Source of the DNA: an uncultured Clostridia bacterium
GTDB taxonomy: Bacteria > Bacillota > Clostridia > HGM11514
Length of the DNA stretch: 28,142 nt
Direction: 5' to 3'
NCBI GenBank assembly: GCA_902478725.1
Contig: CABSMD010000012.1
Location: forward strand, 1 to 28,142
Part shown: positions 8,339 through 14,598 of the stretch, piece by piece
Layout: the number at the start of each line of letters is the position of its first letter
Numbering within the stretch: the first letter of the stretch is position 1
Translations under genes and position numbers: made by a program
Notes under the pieces: model-generated
What the model was told of the DNA's origin: nothing
Seen by the model: the letters and a program-made list of their open reading frames with translations, nothing else
The model's database searches: none

Positions 8339-8367
8339 ATTATACTATTTTAGTAAGATTAGTGCAA
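8339..8367 (-). promoter_or_regulatory. Sigma-A promoter of the PocR/AraC regulator
   Basis: On the minus strand TTGCAC (8362-8367) and a perfect TATAAT (8339-8344) are separated by 17 bp, ~45 bases before the regulator start. The oppositely oriented oxidoreductase has only a weak candidate (TACTAT at 8422-8427 with a poor -35), which would fit a promoter needing an activator. Confidence 0.8.
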
Positions 8368-8447
8368 GTTTATTGTTCGATTTGTGGAAGATTTTGAGTT
8401 TGGTTTGCGGTTTAATGTAGATACTATAAAAAATGGAGGCGTTTGGT

Positions 8448-9695
8448 TTGAAATATGATCTGATTGTGGCAGGCGGAGGCTTTACCGGCGTTGCGGCAGC
8501 TGTCGCCGCTGCGCGCGAGGGTGCAAAGGTATTGCTTATTGAGCGTTACGGCTTTTTGGGCGGGGCGGCTTGCGCTTGTTATGTAAACCCGTTTATGCGT
8601 TACACTTTAAAAACCGAGCAAGGCGCCGAGCTTCTCAGCAAGGGAATATTTGAAGAAATCTTAAAACGGCTCGATGCGCTCGGCGGGCTGAAGGAAAACC
8701 GCGAGACTTTCAGCGAGGAGATATTGAAGCTGGTGCTGGACCGTCTCGCGCAGGAGGCGGGGGTGGAGGTTTTGTTCCATTCCTGTTTACAGGCGGTAAA
8801 CAAGGAAGGAGAGCGTATTACGTCTGTTCGCGTTGTGAATAAATCGGGCACGATGGAGTTTATGGCGGATTGTTTTATAGACGCCACCGGGGACGCTGAC
8901 CTTTCGGCTCTTGCGAGCTGTCCCTATCATGTTGGTAGGGAAGCTGACCAGCTCTGCCAGCCAATGACGCTTTGTTTTCGGCTGGCGAATGTGGAAATGG
9001 AGGCATTTAAAAGAGTTCGACCCAAGATCAACGGGATTTATCAGCAGTTTCAACGGGAGGGAAAGATTAAAAATCCGCGCGAAGATGTCTTGCTTTTCTA
9101 TCATGTATCCGACGGCGTGATCCATTTTAATTCCACCCGCGTTGTCAAGCTTTCTCCGCTGGATGCCTTTGATCTGAGCGAGGCGGAACGCCGCGCGCGC
9201 GAGCAGGTCTACGAGCTATATCGCTTTATGAAGGAGAATATAGAGGGATTTGAAAACTGCACCCTGCTGGCCTCCGCACCGCAAACCGGTGTGCGGGAAA
9301 GCAGGATGGTCGACGGGGCATATACCCTGACCGAAGAGGATTTGTGCGGATGCCGCAAGTTTGAGGATTCGATCGCGTGCGGAAATTACGGGGTGGATAT
9401 CCACAGCCCGGACGGCAGCGGGACGCACCGCAAGTTGCTTCCGCACACCGATTATTACACGATACCATACCGTTCCCTACTTCCGAAAGGCGCGGACAAT
9501 CTGCTGGTGGCGGGGCGCTGTATCTCCTCGACGCACGAGGCGCAGTCCGGCTACCGGATCATGCCGATTTGCTGCTGTATCGGTGAAGCGGCCGGGCTGG
9601 CGGCCGGATTGGCTCTGCAAAGCAAATGCAAGCCGGGAGAAATCTCAATCGAAAAACTGCATGAACGGATGGATCATTATAATTGCAGATATTAA
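8448..9695 (+). CDS. FAD-dependent oxidoreductase (FAD_oxidored type)
   Basis: A 415-residue flavoprotein of unknown substrate. The N-terminus KYDLIVAGGGFTGVAAAVAA holds the Rossmann GxGxxG (G9, G11, G14), followed by the ribose-binding Glu of VLLIER and the GFLGGAAC segment. FIDATGDADLSALA is the second FAD motif, and the C-terminal NLLVAGRCISSTHEAQSG...GEAAGLAA completes the FAD fold. The TTG at 8448 is chosen because GGAGG (8435-8439) lies 8 bases upstream; the ATG at 8433 overlaps that Shine-Dalgarno. It stands alone and is divergent from a PocR/AraC regulator. Relatives in this family are often annotated xanthan lyase-like or succinate dehydrogenase-like, but those names are unreliable. 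Confidence 0.88.
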   Translation: MKYDLIVAGGGFTGVAAAVAAAREGAKVLLIERYGFLGGAACACYVNPFMRYTLKTEQGAELLSKGIFEEILKRLDALGGLKENRETFSEEILKLVLDRLAQEAGVEVLFHSCLQAVNKEGERITSVRVVNKSGTMEFMADCFIDATGDADLSALASCPYHVGREADQLCQPMTLCFRLANVEMEAFKRVRPKINGIYQQFQREGKIKNPREDVLLFYHVSDGVIHFNSTRVVKLSPLDAFDLSEAERRAREQVYELYRFMKENIEGFENCTLLASAPQTGVRESRMVDGAYTLTEEDLCGCRKFEDSIACGNYGVDIHSPDGSGTHRKLLPHTDYYTIPYRSLLPKGADNLLVAGRCISSTHEAQSGYRIMPICCCIGEAAGLAAGLALQSKCKPGEISIEKLHERMDHYNCRY

Positions 9696-9798
9696 GAACG
9701 GGTGATAAAATCTGCGGCTGGCGGTTGACAAAATTTTTGATTATTGGTTGACACACATTCTCCCTCTGTTGCATATCATGTCAGGAGGGGGGATTGCT

Positions 9799-10155
9799 GT
9801 GAAAAAGCAATTCAGCTTAATCTTAAAAAGATTGAAAAAACCTTCTGTAGTCATCAGTATCGTTTCTCAGATATTGGCGATTCTGGCCCTGCTGCATGTC
9901 AGTGTAGACGTCGACGCGGTTCATGGAATCACGATCAGCGTTTGTACTATTTTGGCTCTGCTTGGAATCATGTCCAACCCGGAAACAAAGGCCAAAGGCT
10001 ATGGCGACGATATACAATATTGTAACGCCTGCGGCAAGGATACCAATTTTTGCGAAGTGAACGGCAAAATGGTGTGCTCTGAATGCGGCGCCGCCGCACA
10101 GGAAAATGCGCCGGATGATAGTTTGGACACCGATCCGAACCGGCAACAAAAGTAA
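9799..10155 (+). CDS. Small holin-like membrane protein with C-terminal zinc ribbon
   Basis: The 118-residue product has a basic N-terminus (KKQFSLILKRLKKPS), two hydrophobic segments (~18-36 and ~43-60) and then ALLGIMSNPETKAKGYGDD. That hydrophobic pair ending in Asn-Pro-x-Thr-Lys resembles phi-LC3-type phage holins (LGIxxDPTTKG). Residues ~74-96 contain two CxxC knuckles, CNAC and CSEC, indicating a zinc ribbon not usual in those holins. GTG 9799 is favoured over ATG 9748 because AGGAGGGGGG lies just upstream. No other phage gene is nearby, so this is probably a resident protein rather than prophage. Function unknown; its position just before sigG may matter. Confidence 0.75.
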   Translation: MKKQFSLILKRLKKPSVVISIVSQILAILALLHVSVDVDAVHGITISVCTILALLGIMSNPETKAKGYGDDIQYCNACGKDTNFCEVNGKMVCSECGAAAQENAPDDSLDTDPNRQQK

Positions 10156-10162
10156 TTTTTTA

Positions 10163-10190
10163 GTATAAAAAAGGCCTCCGTGGTAATACT
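10163..10190 (+). promoter_or_regulatory. Candidate sigma-F-type forespore promoter for sigG
   Basis: GTATA at 10163-10167 and GGTAATACT at 10182-10190, with 14 bases between, fit the Bacillus sigma-F pattern (GywTA and GgnrAnAnTw). The predicted start near 10197 lies after the 5' arm of the hairpin that covers the sigG ribosome-binding site. Pattern match only. Confidence 0.45.
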
Positions 10191-10225
10191 GATTATTGTC
10201 ACTATTACAATCACGGAGGTCTTTT
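10169..10225 (+). promoter_or_regulatory. Hairpin sequestering the sigG Shine-Dalgarno (also terminator-like)
   Basis: Arm 10169-10182 pairs with 10212-10225 over 14 positions (one G-U), and an inner GTAATA/TATTAC stem (10183-10188 with 10203-10208) extends it. The 3' arm contains GGAGG (10215-10219), the only good ribosome-binding site for sigG at 10229. The structure also ends in TCTTTT and could partly terminate the upstream gene. Confidence 0.75.
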
Positions 10226-10228
10226 GGT

Positions 10229-10999
10229 ATGATAAATAAGGTTGAGATATGCGGTGTAAATACAGCAAAGCTTCCGGTACTTACCAACGATGAAAAGATG
10301 AAACTGTTTGAACGGATCAAACAGGGAGATAGGAAGGCGAGAGAAGAATTCATCCAAGGAAATTTAAGACTGGTGTTAAGTGTGATCAAACGCTTCAACA
10401 ACCGTGGTGAATATGTTGACGACCTGTTCCAGATCGGCTGTATCGGCTTGATCAAATCAATCGATAATTTCGATACCAGCCAAAATGTCAAGTTTTCGAC
10501 CTATGCAGTTCCGATGATCATTGGAGAAATCCGCCGTTATCTGCGCGACAACAACTCGATTCGGGTCAGCCGGTCACTCCGCGACACCGCCTATAAGGCA
10601 CTGCAGGTCAGGGAACGGCTCACGGCGCAGGAGGGCAAGGAGCCGAACATCGAACAGATCGCCAAGGAGCTTGACATGCCAAAGGAAGATGTGGTCTTCG
10701 CGCTGGATTCGATCCAGGACCCGGTTTCGTTGTACGAGCCGGTGTACCACGATGGCGGGGACGCGATCTTTGTGATGGATCAGGTGAGCGACGAAAAGAA
10801 CCTGGACGAAAACTGGATCGAGGAAATCGCTCTGCGCGAGGCGATGCGCAACCTCAACGACCGCGAAAAGCATATCTTAAACCTGCGGTTTTACGAGGGA
10901 AGGACCCAGATGGAGGTCGCCCAGGAGATCGGCATCAGTCAGGCACAGGTCAGCCGGCTGGAAAAGTCAGCCCTGAATCATATGAAAAAATTTATCTAA
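10229..10999 (+). CDS. sigG: RNA polymerase sporulation sigma factor, sigma-G
   Basis: Sigma-G directs late forespore transcription during endospore formation. The 256-residue protein begins MINKVEICGVNTAKLPVL, the sigma-G N-terminal signature. Region 2 is very close to the Bacillus protein: NRGEYVDDLFQIGCIGLIKS, FSTYAVPMIIGEIRRYLRDN. Region 3 has RVSRSLRDTAYKALQVRERL and region 4 has GRTQMEVAQEIGISQAQVSR. The ATG at 10229 has GGAGG 9 bases upstream; an upstream in-frame extension gives unrelated residues. In Bacillus sigG follows spoIIGA-sigE; here a holin/zinc-ribbon gene precedes it. Expression is probably controlled by a sigma-F promoter and by a leader hairpin over the ribosome-binding site. 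Confidence 0.97.
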   Translation: MINKVEICGVNTAKLPVLTNDEKMKLFERIKQGDRKAREEFIQGNLRLVLSVIKRFNNRGEYVDDLFQIGCIGLIKSIDNFDTSQNVKFSTYAVPMIIGEIRRYLRDNNSIRVSRSLRDTAYKALQVRERLTAQEGKEPNIEQIAKELDMPKEDVVFALDSIQDPVSLYEPVYHDGGDAIFVMDQVSDEKNLDENWIEEIALREAMRNLNDREKHILNLRFYEGRTQMEVAQEIGISQAQVSRLEKSALNHMKKFI

Positions 11000-11009
11000 G
11001 AATACCAGG

Positions 11010-11040
11010 GACGGAAAGACGATTTCGCCGTTTTTCCGTC
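11010..11040 (+). terminator. Probable terminator after sigG
   Basis: A 12-bp stem with one G-U pair (11010-11021 with 11029-11040) starts 11 bases after the sigG stop. No clear U-run follows, so termination strength is uncertain. Confidence 0.5.
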
Positions 11041-11108
11041 TTATGCTATATGACAAAAAATTAACAAAAAAATCTGGGAATTAATCTGAATTTTGGTTAG
11101 AAAAAGAA

Positions 11109-11136
11109 TTGCAAAAATGGCTGTTTATGATACGAT
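11109..11136 (+). promoter_or_regulatory. Candidate sigma-A promoter of the class II aldolase-like gene
   Basis: TTGCAA (11109-11114) and TACGAT (11131-11136) are separated by 16 bp. The start codon at 11162 is preceded by AAGGACGTGAT, one mismatch from the extended anti-SD complement. Confidence 0.55.
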
Positions 11137-11161
11137 AGTATAGAAAGGACGTGATAGTGAA

Positions 11162-12451
11162 ATGAGATTTGATATCATGCATCCCGCCGACCAGATCGTT
11201 ACGATCATGGAGCGTATCTACGGCTATGGGATGACTACGACATCCGGCGGGAATCTCTCAATTATGGACGAGGCCGGTGATATCTGGATTACTCCAAGCG
11301 GGATCGACAAGGGCACCTTAACACGGGATGATATTATGTGTGTGAAGCCCGACGGCACGGTGATCGGCCGCTACAAGCCATCGGTGGAGCTGCCGTTCCA
11401 TTCCACTCTTTATAAGAGGAGGCCGGACATCAAAGCGGTTTTGCACGCGCATCCGCCGACGTTGGTTGCGTTCAGCCTGGTTGGTAAGATTCCGAACACG
11501 AATCTGATCCCCAATGCAAACGTGGTTTGCGGCGAGGTTTGCATGGCGGGGTATGACCTGCCGGGCAGCACCACACTGGGAGAAAAGATCGCCAACGAGT
11601 TCGACAAGGGCGTGAATACCGTAATGATGGCCAACCACGGCGTGGTAGTCGGAAGCTCCAACCTGTTTAGGGCTTTCATGGCATTCGAGACACTTGAATT
11701 CTGCGCCCGTCTGGAGGTCAACGCTCTTAGCATCGGCACGCCGAAATCGTTGTCAGACGCTTATGTGAAGATTTCAAAATCAAAGAACAACGCGGAGATG
11801 GATGAATTTGTCGCCGAAAATTACACCAGCGCAGAGCGTGAGGCGCGCACGCATATGTGCAAGATGATCAAGCGTTCCTACAAGCAACGCCTGTTTACCA
11901 GCACACAGGGCACCTTCTCCCAGAGGATCGACGGGAATAATTTTATCATAACACCGTATAATATGGACCGCGCTTATCTGACGGAAAGCGATCTGGTACG
12001 GATCGAAAACGGAAAGAAGGAAGCCGGTAAGAATCCGAGCCGTTCGGTTCGGCTGCACCAGTATATCTATGAGCAGCACCCGGAGACGAATTCGATTATC
12101 GTGGCGCATCCGCCGAACATCATGGCGTTTGCGGTCACTGACGAGCCGTTTGATTCACGTACCATTCCGGAAAGTTATATCGCCTTGCGCGAGGTGAAGA
12201 AACTGCCGTTTGGCTCCAGCTTCATGCAGAGTGAGCTCACCGCCCAGGAGTTCAATTCAAAATCGCCGGTTGTAATCGTTGAAAATGACTGCCTGATCGT
12301 AACGGGAGATTCGCTGATCAATGCCTTTGACCGTTTGGAAGTGGCGGAATACAGTGCAAAGTCGATCATCGATTCCAAATGCTTGGGAACCATCAACAAG
12401 ATTACCGACGAAGAGGTAGAAGAGATCAACGAGGCTTTCAATATTAAGTAG
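11162..12451 (+). CDS. Tandem class II aldolase/adducin-domain protein
   Basis: At 429 residues this is about twice the length of a fuculose-phosphate or ribulose-phosphate-type aldolase. The first half (~7-205) has the fold's motifs: TTSGGNLSI (~27-34), ITPSGIDK, catalytic Glu in PSVELPFH (E76), the zinc pair HAHPPT (H95, H97) and MMANHGVVV (H159). The second half (~230-405) repeats the pattern as STQGTFSQRI, FIITPYNMDR, PSRSVRLHQ and VAHPPN, but Arg297 replaces Glu, one zinc His is lost, and the NHG motif becomes EN-D. One active and one degenerate module is the simplest reading. Substrate unknown. A PHP phosphoesterase gene follows after a terminator. Confidence 0.85.
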   Translation: MRFDIMHPADQIVTIMERIYGYGMTTTSGGNLSIMDEAGDIWITPSGIDKGTLTRDDIMCVKPDGTVIGRYKPSVELPFHSTLYKRRPDIKAVLHAHPPTLVAFSLVGKIPNTNLIPNANVVCGEVCMAGYDLPGSTTLGEKIANEFDKGVNTVMMANHGVVVGSSNLFRAFMAFETLEFCARLEVNALSIGTPKSLSDAYVKISKSKNNAEMDEFVAENYTSAEREARTHMCKMIKRSYKQRLFTSTQGTFSQRIDGNNFIITPYNMDRAYLTESDLVRIENGKKEAGKNPSRSVRLHQYIYEQHPETNSIIVAHPPNIMAFAVTDEPFDSRTIPESYIALREVKKLPFGSSFMQSELTAQEFNSKSPVVIVENDCLIVTGDSLINAFDRLEVAEYSAKSIIDSKCLGTINKITDEEVEEINEAFNIK

Positions 12452-12456
12452 AAGGT

Positions 12457-12484
12457 AAGGCCCTGGATACCGGGGCCTTTGTTT
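12457..12484 (+). terminator. Intrinsic terminator after the aldolase-like gene
   Basis: A 10-bp stem (12457-12466 with 12470-12479, one T-G pair) with a 3-base ATA loop is followed by TTTGTTT. It begins 6 bases after the stop codon. Confidence 0.75.
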
Positions 12485-12516
12485 CATGACTCTTTTTTGA
12501 GAAAGGGGCGAGTAGG

Positions 12517-13194
12517 ATGTATCGGACGGATTTACATGTACATACGAGCGAGGTAAGTCCCTGCGCGAATATCAGCGCGCCGGATACGGTAGAGCAATAC
12601 AAAAAAGCGGGATACGATTCGATTGTGATTACCAACCATTACTTTGCAGGCTTTTTCGAGCGTGATCCCATTCTTTCCTGGGAGCAGCAGGTGGAACGAT
12701 ACCTTGTGGGATTTGAACTCGCCCGCGAAAAAGGAAAGGAAGCAAAGTTGCATGTGGTTTTGGGGATGGAGCTCACCTTCCGTGAAAATCACAACGATTA
12801 TCTGATTTATGGAATAGACAAAGAGTTTTTGCTGCGCTACCCCTACCTGTATGAATTGACCCTGGAGCAATTTAAAAAATTAGCAGAGAGGGAGGGGCTT
12901 GTGGTTTATCAGGCACACCCTTTCCGGACGCGAATGACCGTTATGCCGGTTCCACTCCTCGACGGCATCGAGGTTTATAACGGGGGCTTAATACACGATT
13001 CCCGCAATCCGATCGCGGCTTTTTACGCCCAGTTGAACCATTTGAAAGGCATTTCCGGTTCCGACTGCCATTTTGCCGAAAACGTCGCCACCGGCGGTAT
13101 CCTGACAGATGAACCGGTGACTGCCTCCCAGCAGCTTGTCGCTGTTTTGAAGGCAGGCAGGTATGAGTTAATTCGATCTGAACGGGTATCGTAA
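12517..13194 (+). CDS. PHP-domain phosphoesterase
   Basis: A 225-residue PHP hydrolase with its metal ligands in order: DLHVHTSEVSPCA (H7, H9), TNH (H41), GMELTF (E85), QAHPFR (H134) and GSDCH (D183, H185). The family includes histidinol phosphatases, 3',5'-bisphosphate nucleotidases and uncharacterised phosphoesterases. This one is a bare catalytic domain without the nucleotidase insertion, so the substrate is open. The ATG has GAAAGGGGCGAG upstream. It sits between a terminator and the infC promoter and appears to be transcribed alone or by read-through. Confidence 0.88.
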   Translation: MYRTDLHVHTSEVSPCANISAPDTVEQYKKAGYDSIVITNHYFAGFFERDPILSWEQQVERYLVGFELAREKGKEAKLHVVLGMELTFRENHNDYLIYGIDKEFLLRYPYLYELTLEQFKKLAEREGLVVYQAHPFRTRMTVMPVPLLDGIEVYNGGLIHDSRNPIAAFYAQLNHLKGISGSDCHFAENVATGGILTDEPVTASQQLVAVLKAGRYELIRSERVS

Positions 13195-13217
13195 GTTTTT
13201 GATTCTGTAAAAAAGAC

Positions 13218-13246
13218 TTGACAAACCCCATTTTGCATGGTAAAAT
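13218..13246 (+). promoter_or_regulatory. Sigma-A promoter of infC-rpmI-rplT
   Basis: Consensus TTGACA (13218-13223) and TAAAAT (13241-13246) with a 17-bp spacer. Transcription would start near 13253, giving a leader of ~145 bases before infC. Confidence 0.88.
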
Positions 13247-13252
13247 CATTTA

Positions 13253-13398
13253 GTAAACAAAGAAGAGGCGCCTGTCTCTCACCCTTGCGAGTTGGTTCGC
13301 CCGGGTCAATATGATCGAAGCGGAAGGCTTTGTTTTGTATGCGACGGGCAGGTGTATTCTGTCCGTTTTTGTTTTTATTTTATAGGAGGTGTACGGCC
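13253..13398 (+). promoter_or_regulatory. infC leader with attenuator (L20-leader type)
   Basis: The leader contains an intrinsic terminator: stem 13344-13351 with 13359-13366 (one G-U), then a T-rich run to 13380. An upstream GCCTGTC (13270-13276) can pair with GACGGGC (13343-13349), which includes the terminator's 5' arm, so the two structures exclude each other. In Bacillus subtilis the infC operon is repressed by L20 through leader attenuation. Position and logic match; I cannot verify the L20-binding motif itself. Confidence 0.7.
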
Positions 13399-13914
13399 AT
13401 CAGCAAAGAACTTTTGATCAATGACGCAATCAGGGACAAAGAGGTTAGGGTGATTGGCCCGGACGGGGAGCAGCTTGGTATCATGAACGGTGCCGACGCA
13501 AAACGTCTGGCGGTGGAGAAGGATCTCGACCTTGTGAAGATCGCCCCGCAAGGAAAGCCACCCGTATGCAAGATCATGGATTACGGTAAGTACAAGTTTG
13601 AGCTTGCGAAGAGGGAAAAAGAGGCCAAGAAGAACCAGCGTGTGATTGATATCAAAGAAGTTCGTCTTTCTCCGTCGATCGACGAACATGATTATCAGAC
13701 CAAGCTGAATAATGCAATCCGGTTCTTAAAAGCCGGCGACAAGGTGAAGGTCGCGGTACGGTTCCGTGGACGTGAAATGCAGCACACCTCACTGGGGCAG
13801 GCCCTATTGATCAGATTTTCAGAAGCGATCGTGGAGTATGGCACGGTGGAGCGTATGCCAAAATTAGAGGGCAGAAGCATGATCATGTTTATTGCACCGA
13901 AAGTGCCGAAATAA
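13399..13914 (+). CDS. infC: Translation initiation factor IF-3 (AUC start)
   Basis: IF-3 controls start-codon fidelity and subunit dissociation on the 30S ribosome. The 171-residue product begins ISKELLINDAIRDKEVRVIG; the N domain spans ~1-75, a lysine-rich linker follows (KREKEAKKNQRVIDIKEVRL), and the C domain ends in GRSMIMFIAPK. AGGAGGTG (13384-13391) lies 7 bases before an ATC codon at 13399, where IF-3 family proteins begin. An ATG exists at 13330, but the extension runs through the leader terminator. A rare AUU/AUC start on infC is a known autoregulatory device. It is followed by rpmI and rplT in the standard operon. Confidence 0.95.
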   Translation: MSKELLINDAIRDKEVRVIGPDGEQLGIMNGADAKRLAVEKDLDLVKIAPQGKPPVCKIMDYGKYKFELAKREKEAKKNQRVIDIKEVRLSPSIDEHDYQTKLNNAIRFLKAGDKVKVAVRFRGREMQHTSLGQALLIRFSEAIVEYGTVERMPKLEGRSMIMFIAPKVPK

Positions 13915-13957
13915 GCAGTGTAATCATATTTTATACTTTGGGAAGGAGTTTGTAAAA

Positions 13958-14155
13958 ATGCCAAAATTGAAAACGCATAGAGGTGCCGCCAAACGGTTCT
14001 CTCTTACGAAAAATGGGAAAGTCAAAAGGGGCAAGGCGTACAAAAGCCATATTCTGACCAAAAAGTCCACCAAGAGAAAACGTGGTTTGCGCAAGATCGG
14101 GTATGCCAGCGACGCGAACGCCACTACCATTAAAAAATTATTACCTTACAAATAA
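13958..14155 (+). CDS. rpmI: 50S ribosomal protein L35
   Basis: A 65-residue, strongly basic protein with the L35 signature: MPKLKTHRGAAKRFSLTKNG, KRGKAYKSHILTKK and KRKRGLRK. The length is normal. The ATG at 13958 follows GGAAGGAG; the open frame upstream overlaps infC and is not coding. It is the middle gene of infC-rpmI-rplT. Confidence 0.98.
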   Translation: MPKLKTHRGAAKRFSLTKNGKVKRGKAYKSHILTKKSTKRKRGLRKIGYASDANATTIKKLLPYK

Positions 14156-14181
14156 TCGAAAAGGAATAGGAGGATTTTAAA

Positions 14182-14535
14182 ATGGCCAGAATAAAAGGGG
14201 CAAAAGCCACCAGAAAGAGACATAAAAGAATACTTAAGCTTGCCAAGGGTTTCCGCGGCGCGCAGGGGAAACAATTCCGCATTGCAAATCAAGCGGTGAT
14301 GCGCTCGCTTGCTTATGCATATGTGGGCAGGAAGAACCGCAAAAGAGATTTTCGCCGGCTGTGGATCACCCGCATCAGCGCGGCTTGCAAGATGAATGAT
14401 ATGAACTATTCCCGGTTCATGAACGGCCTTAAAAAGGCGGGTATCACGATGAACCGCAAGCTGCTTTCCGAGTTGGCGATCCACGACAGCGAGGCTTTTG
14501 CTAAACTCGTAGAGACCGCCAAGGCGAGCCTGTAA
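14182..14535 (+). CDS. rplT: 50S ribosomal protein L20
   Basis: L20 is an early-assembly 23S rRNA-binding protein and, in Bacillus, the repressor of its own operon through the infC leader. The 117-residue protein is full length: MARIKGAKATRKRHKRILKL, KGFRGAQGKQFRIA, RKRDFRRLWITRISAA, and NYSRFMNGLKKAGITMNRKLLSELA. AGGAGG lies 8-10 bases before the ATG. A terminator follows. Confidence 0.98.
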   Translation: MARIKGAKATRKRHKRILKLAKGFRGAQGKQFRIANQAVMRSLAYAYVGRKNRKRDFRRLWITRISAACKMNDMNYSRFMNGLKKAGITMNRKLLSELAIHDSEAFAKLVETAKASL

Positions 14536-14550
14536 ATAATAAAATTGACG

Positions 14551-14579
14551 GACCCGTTTTTACGGGTCTGAAATTTTTT
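14551..14579 (+). terminator. Intrinsic terminator after rplT
   Basis: A 7-bp stem, GACCCGT (14551-14557) with ACGGGTC (14562-14568), loop of four T, then TGAAATTTTTT. It ends only ~20 bases before ktrB. Confidence 0.75.
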
Positions 14580-14598
14580 GCAGTGGATGGGAAACGAC

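Noticed and set aside
9725..9753. Two TTGACA hexamers upstream of the holin-like gene
   Set aside because: Neither has a convincing -10 at 16-18 bp, so no promoter is called.
9799..10155. Prophage remnant based on the holin-like gene
   Set aside because: No other phage gene, attachment repeat or integrase is nearby, and a zinc ribbon is not a usual holin part.
9823..10491. Antisense frame of 222 codons across the holin-like gene and sigG
   Set aside because: It covers the sigG coding region and hairpin; the residues look like random translation and have no family signature.
13330..13398. ATG-started extension of infC
   Set aside because: It passes through the leader terminator and gives Cys/Phe-rich residues absent from IF-3 proteins; the ribosome-binding site is placed for the ATC at 13399.
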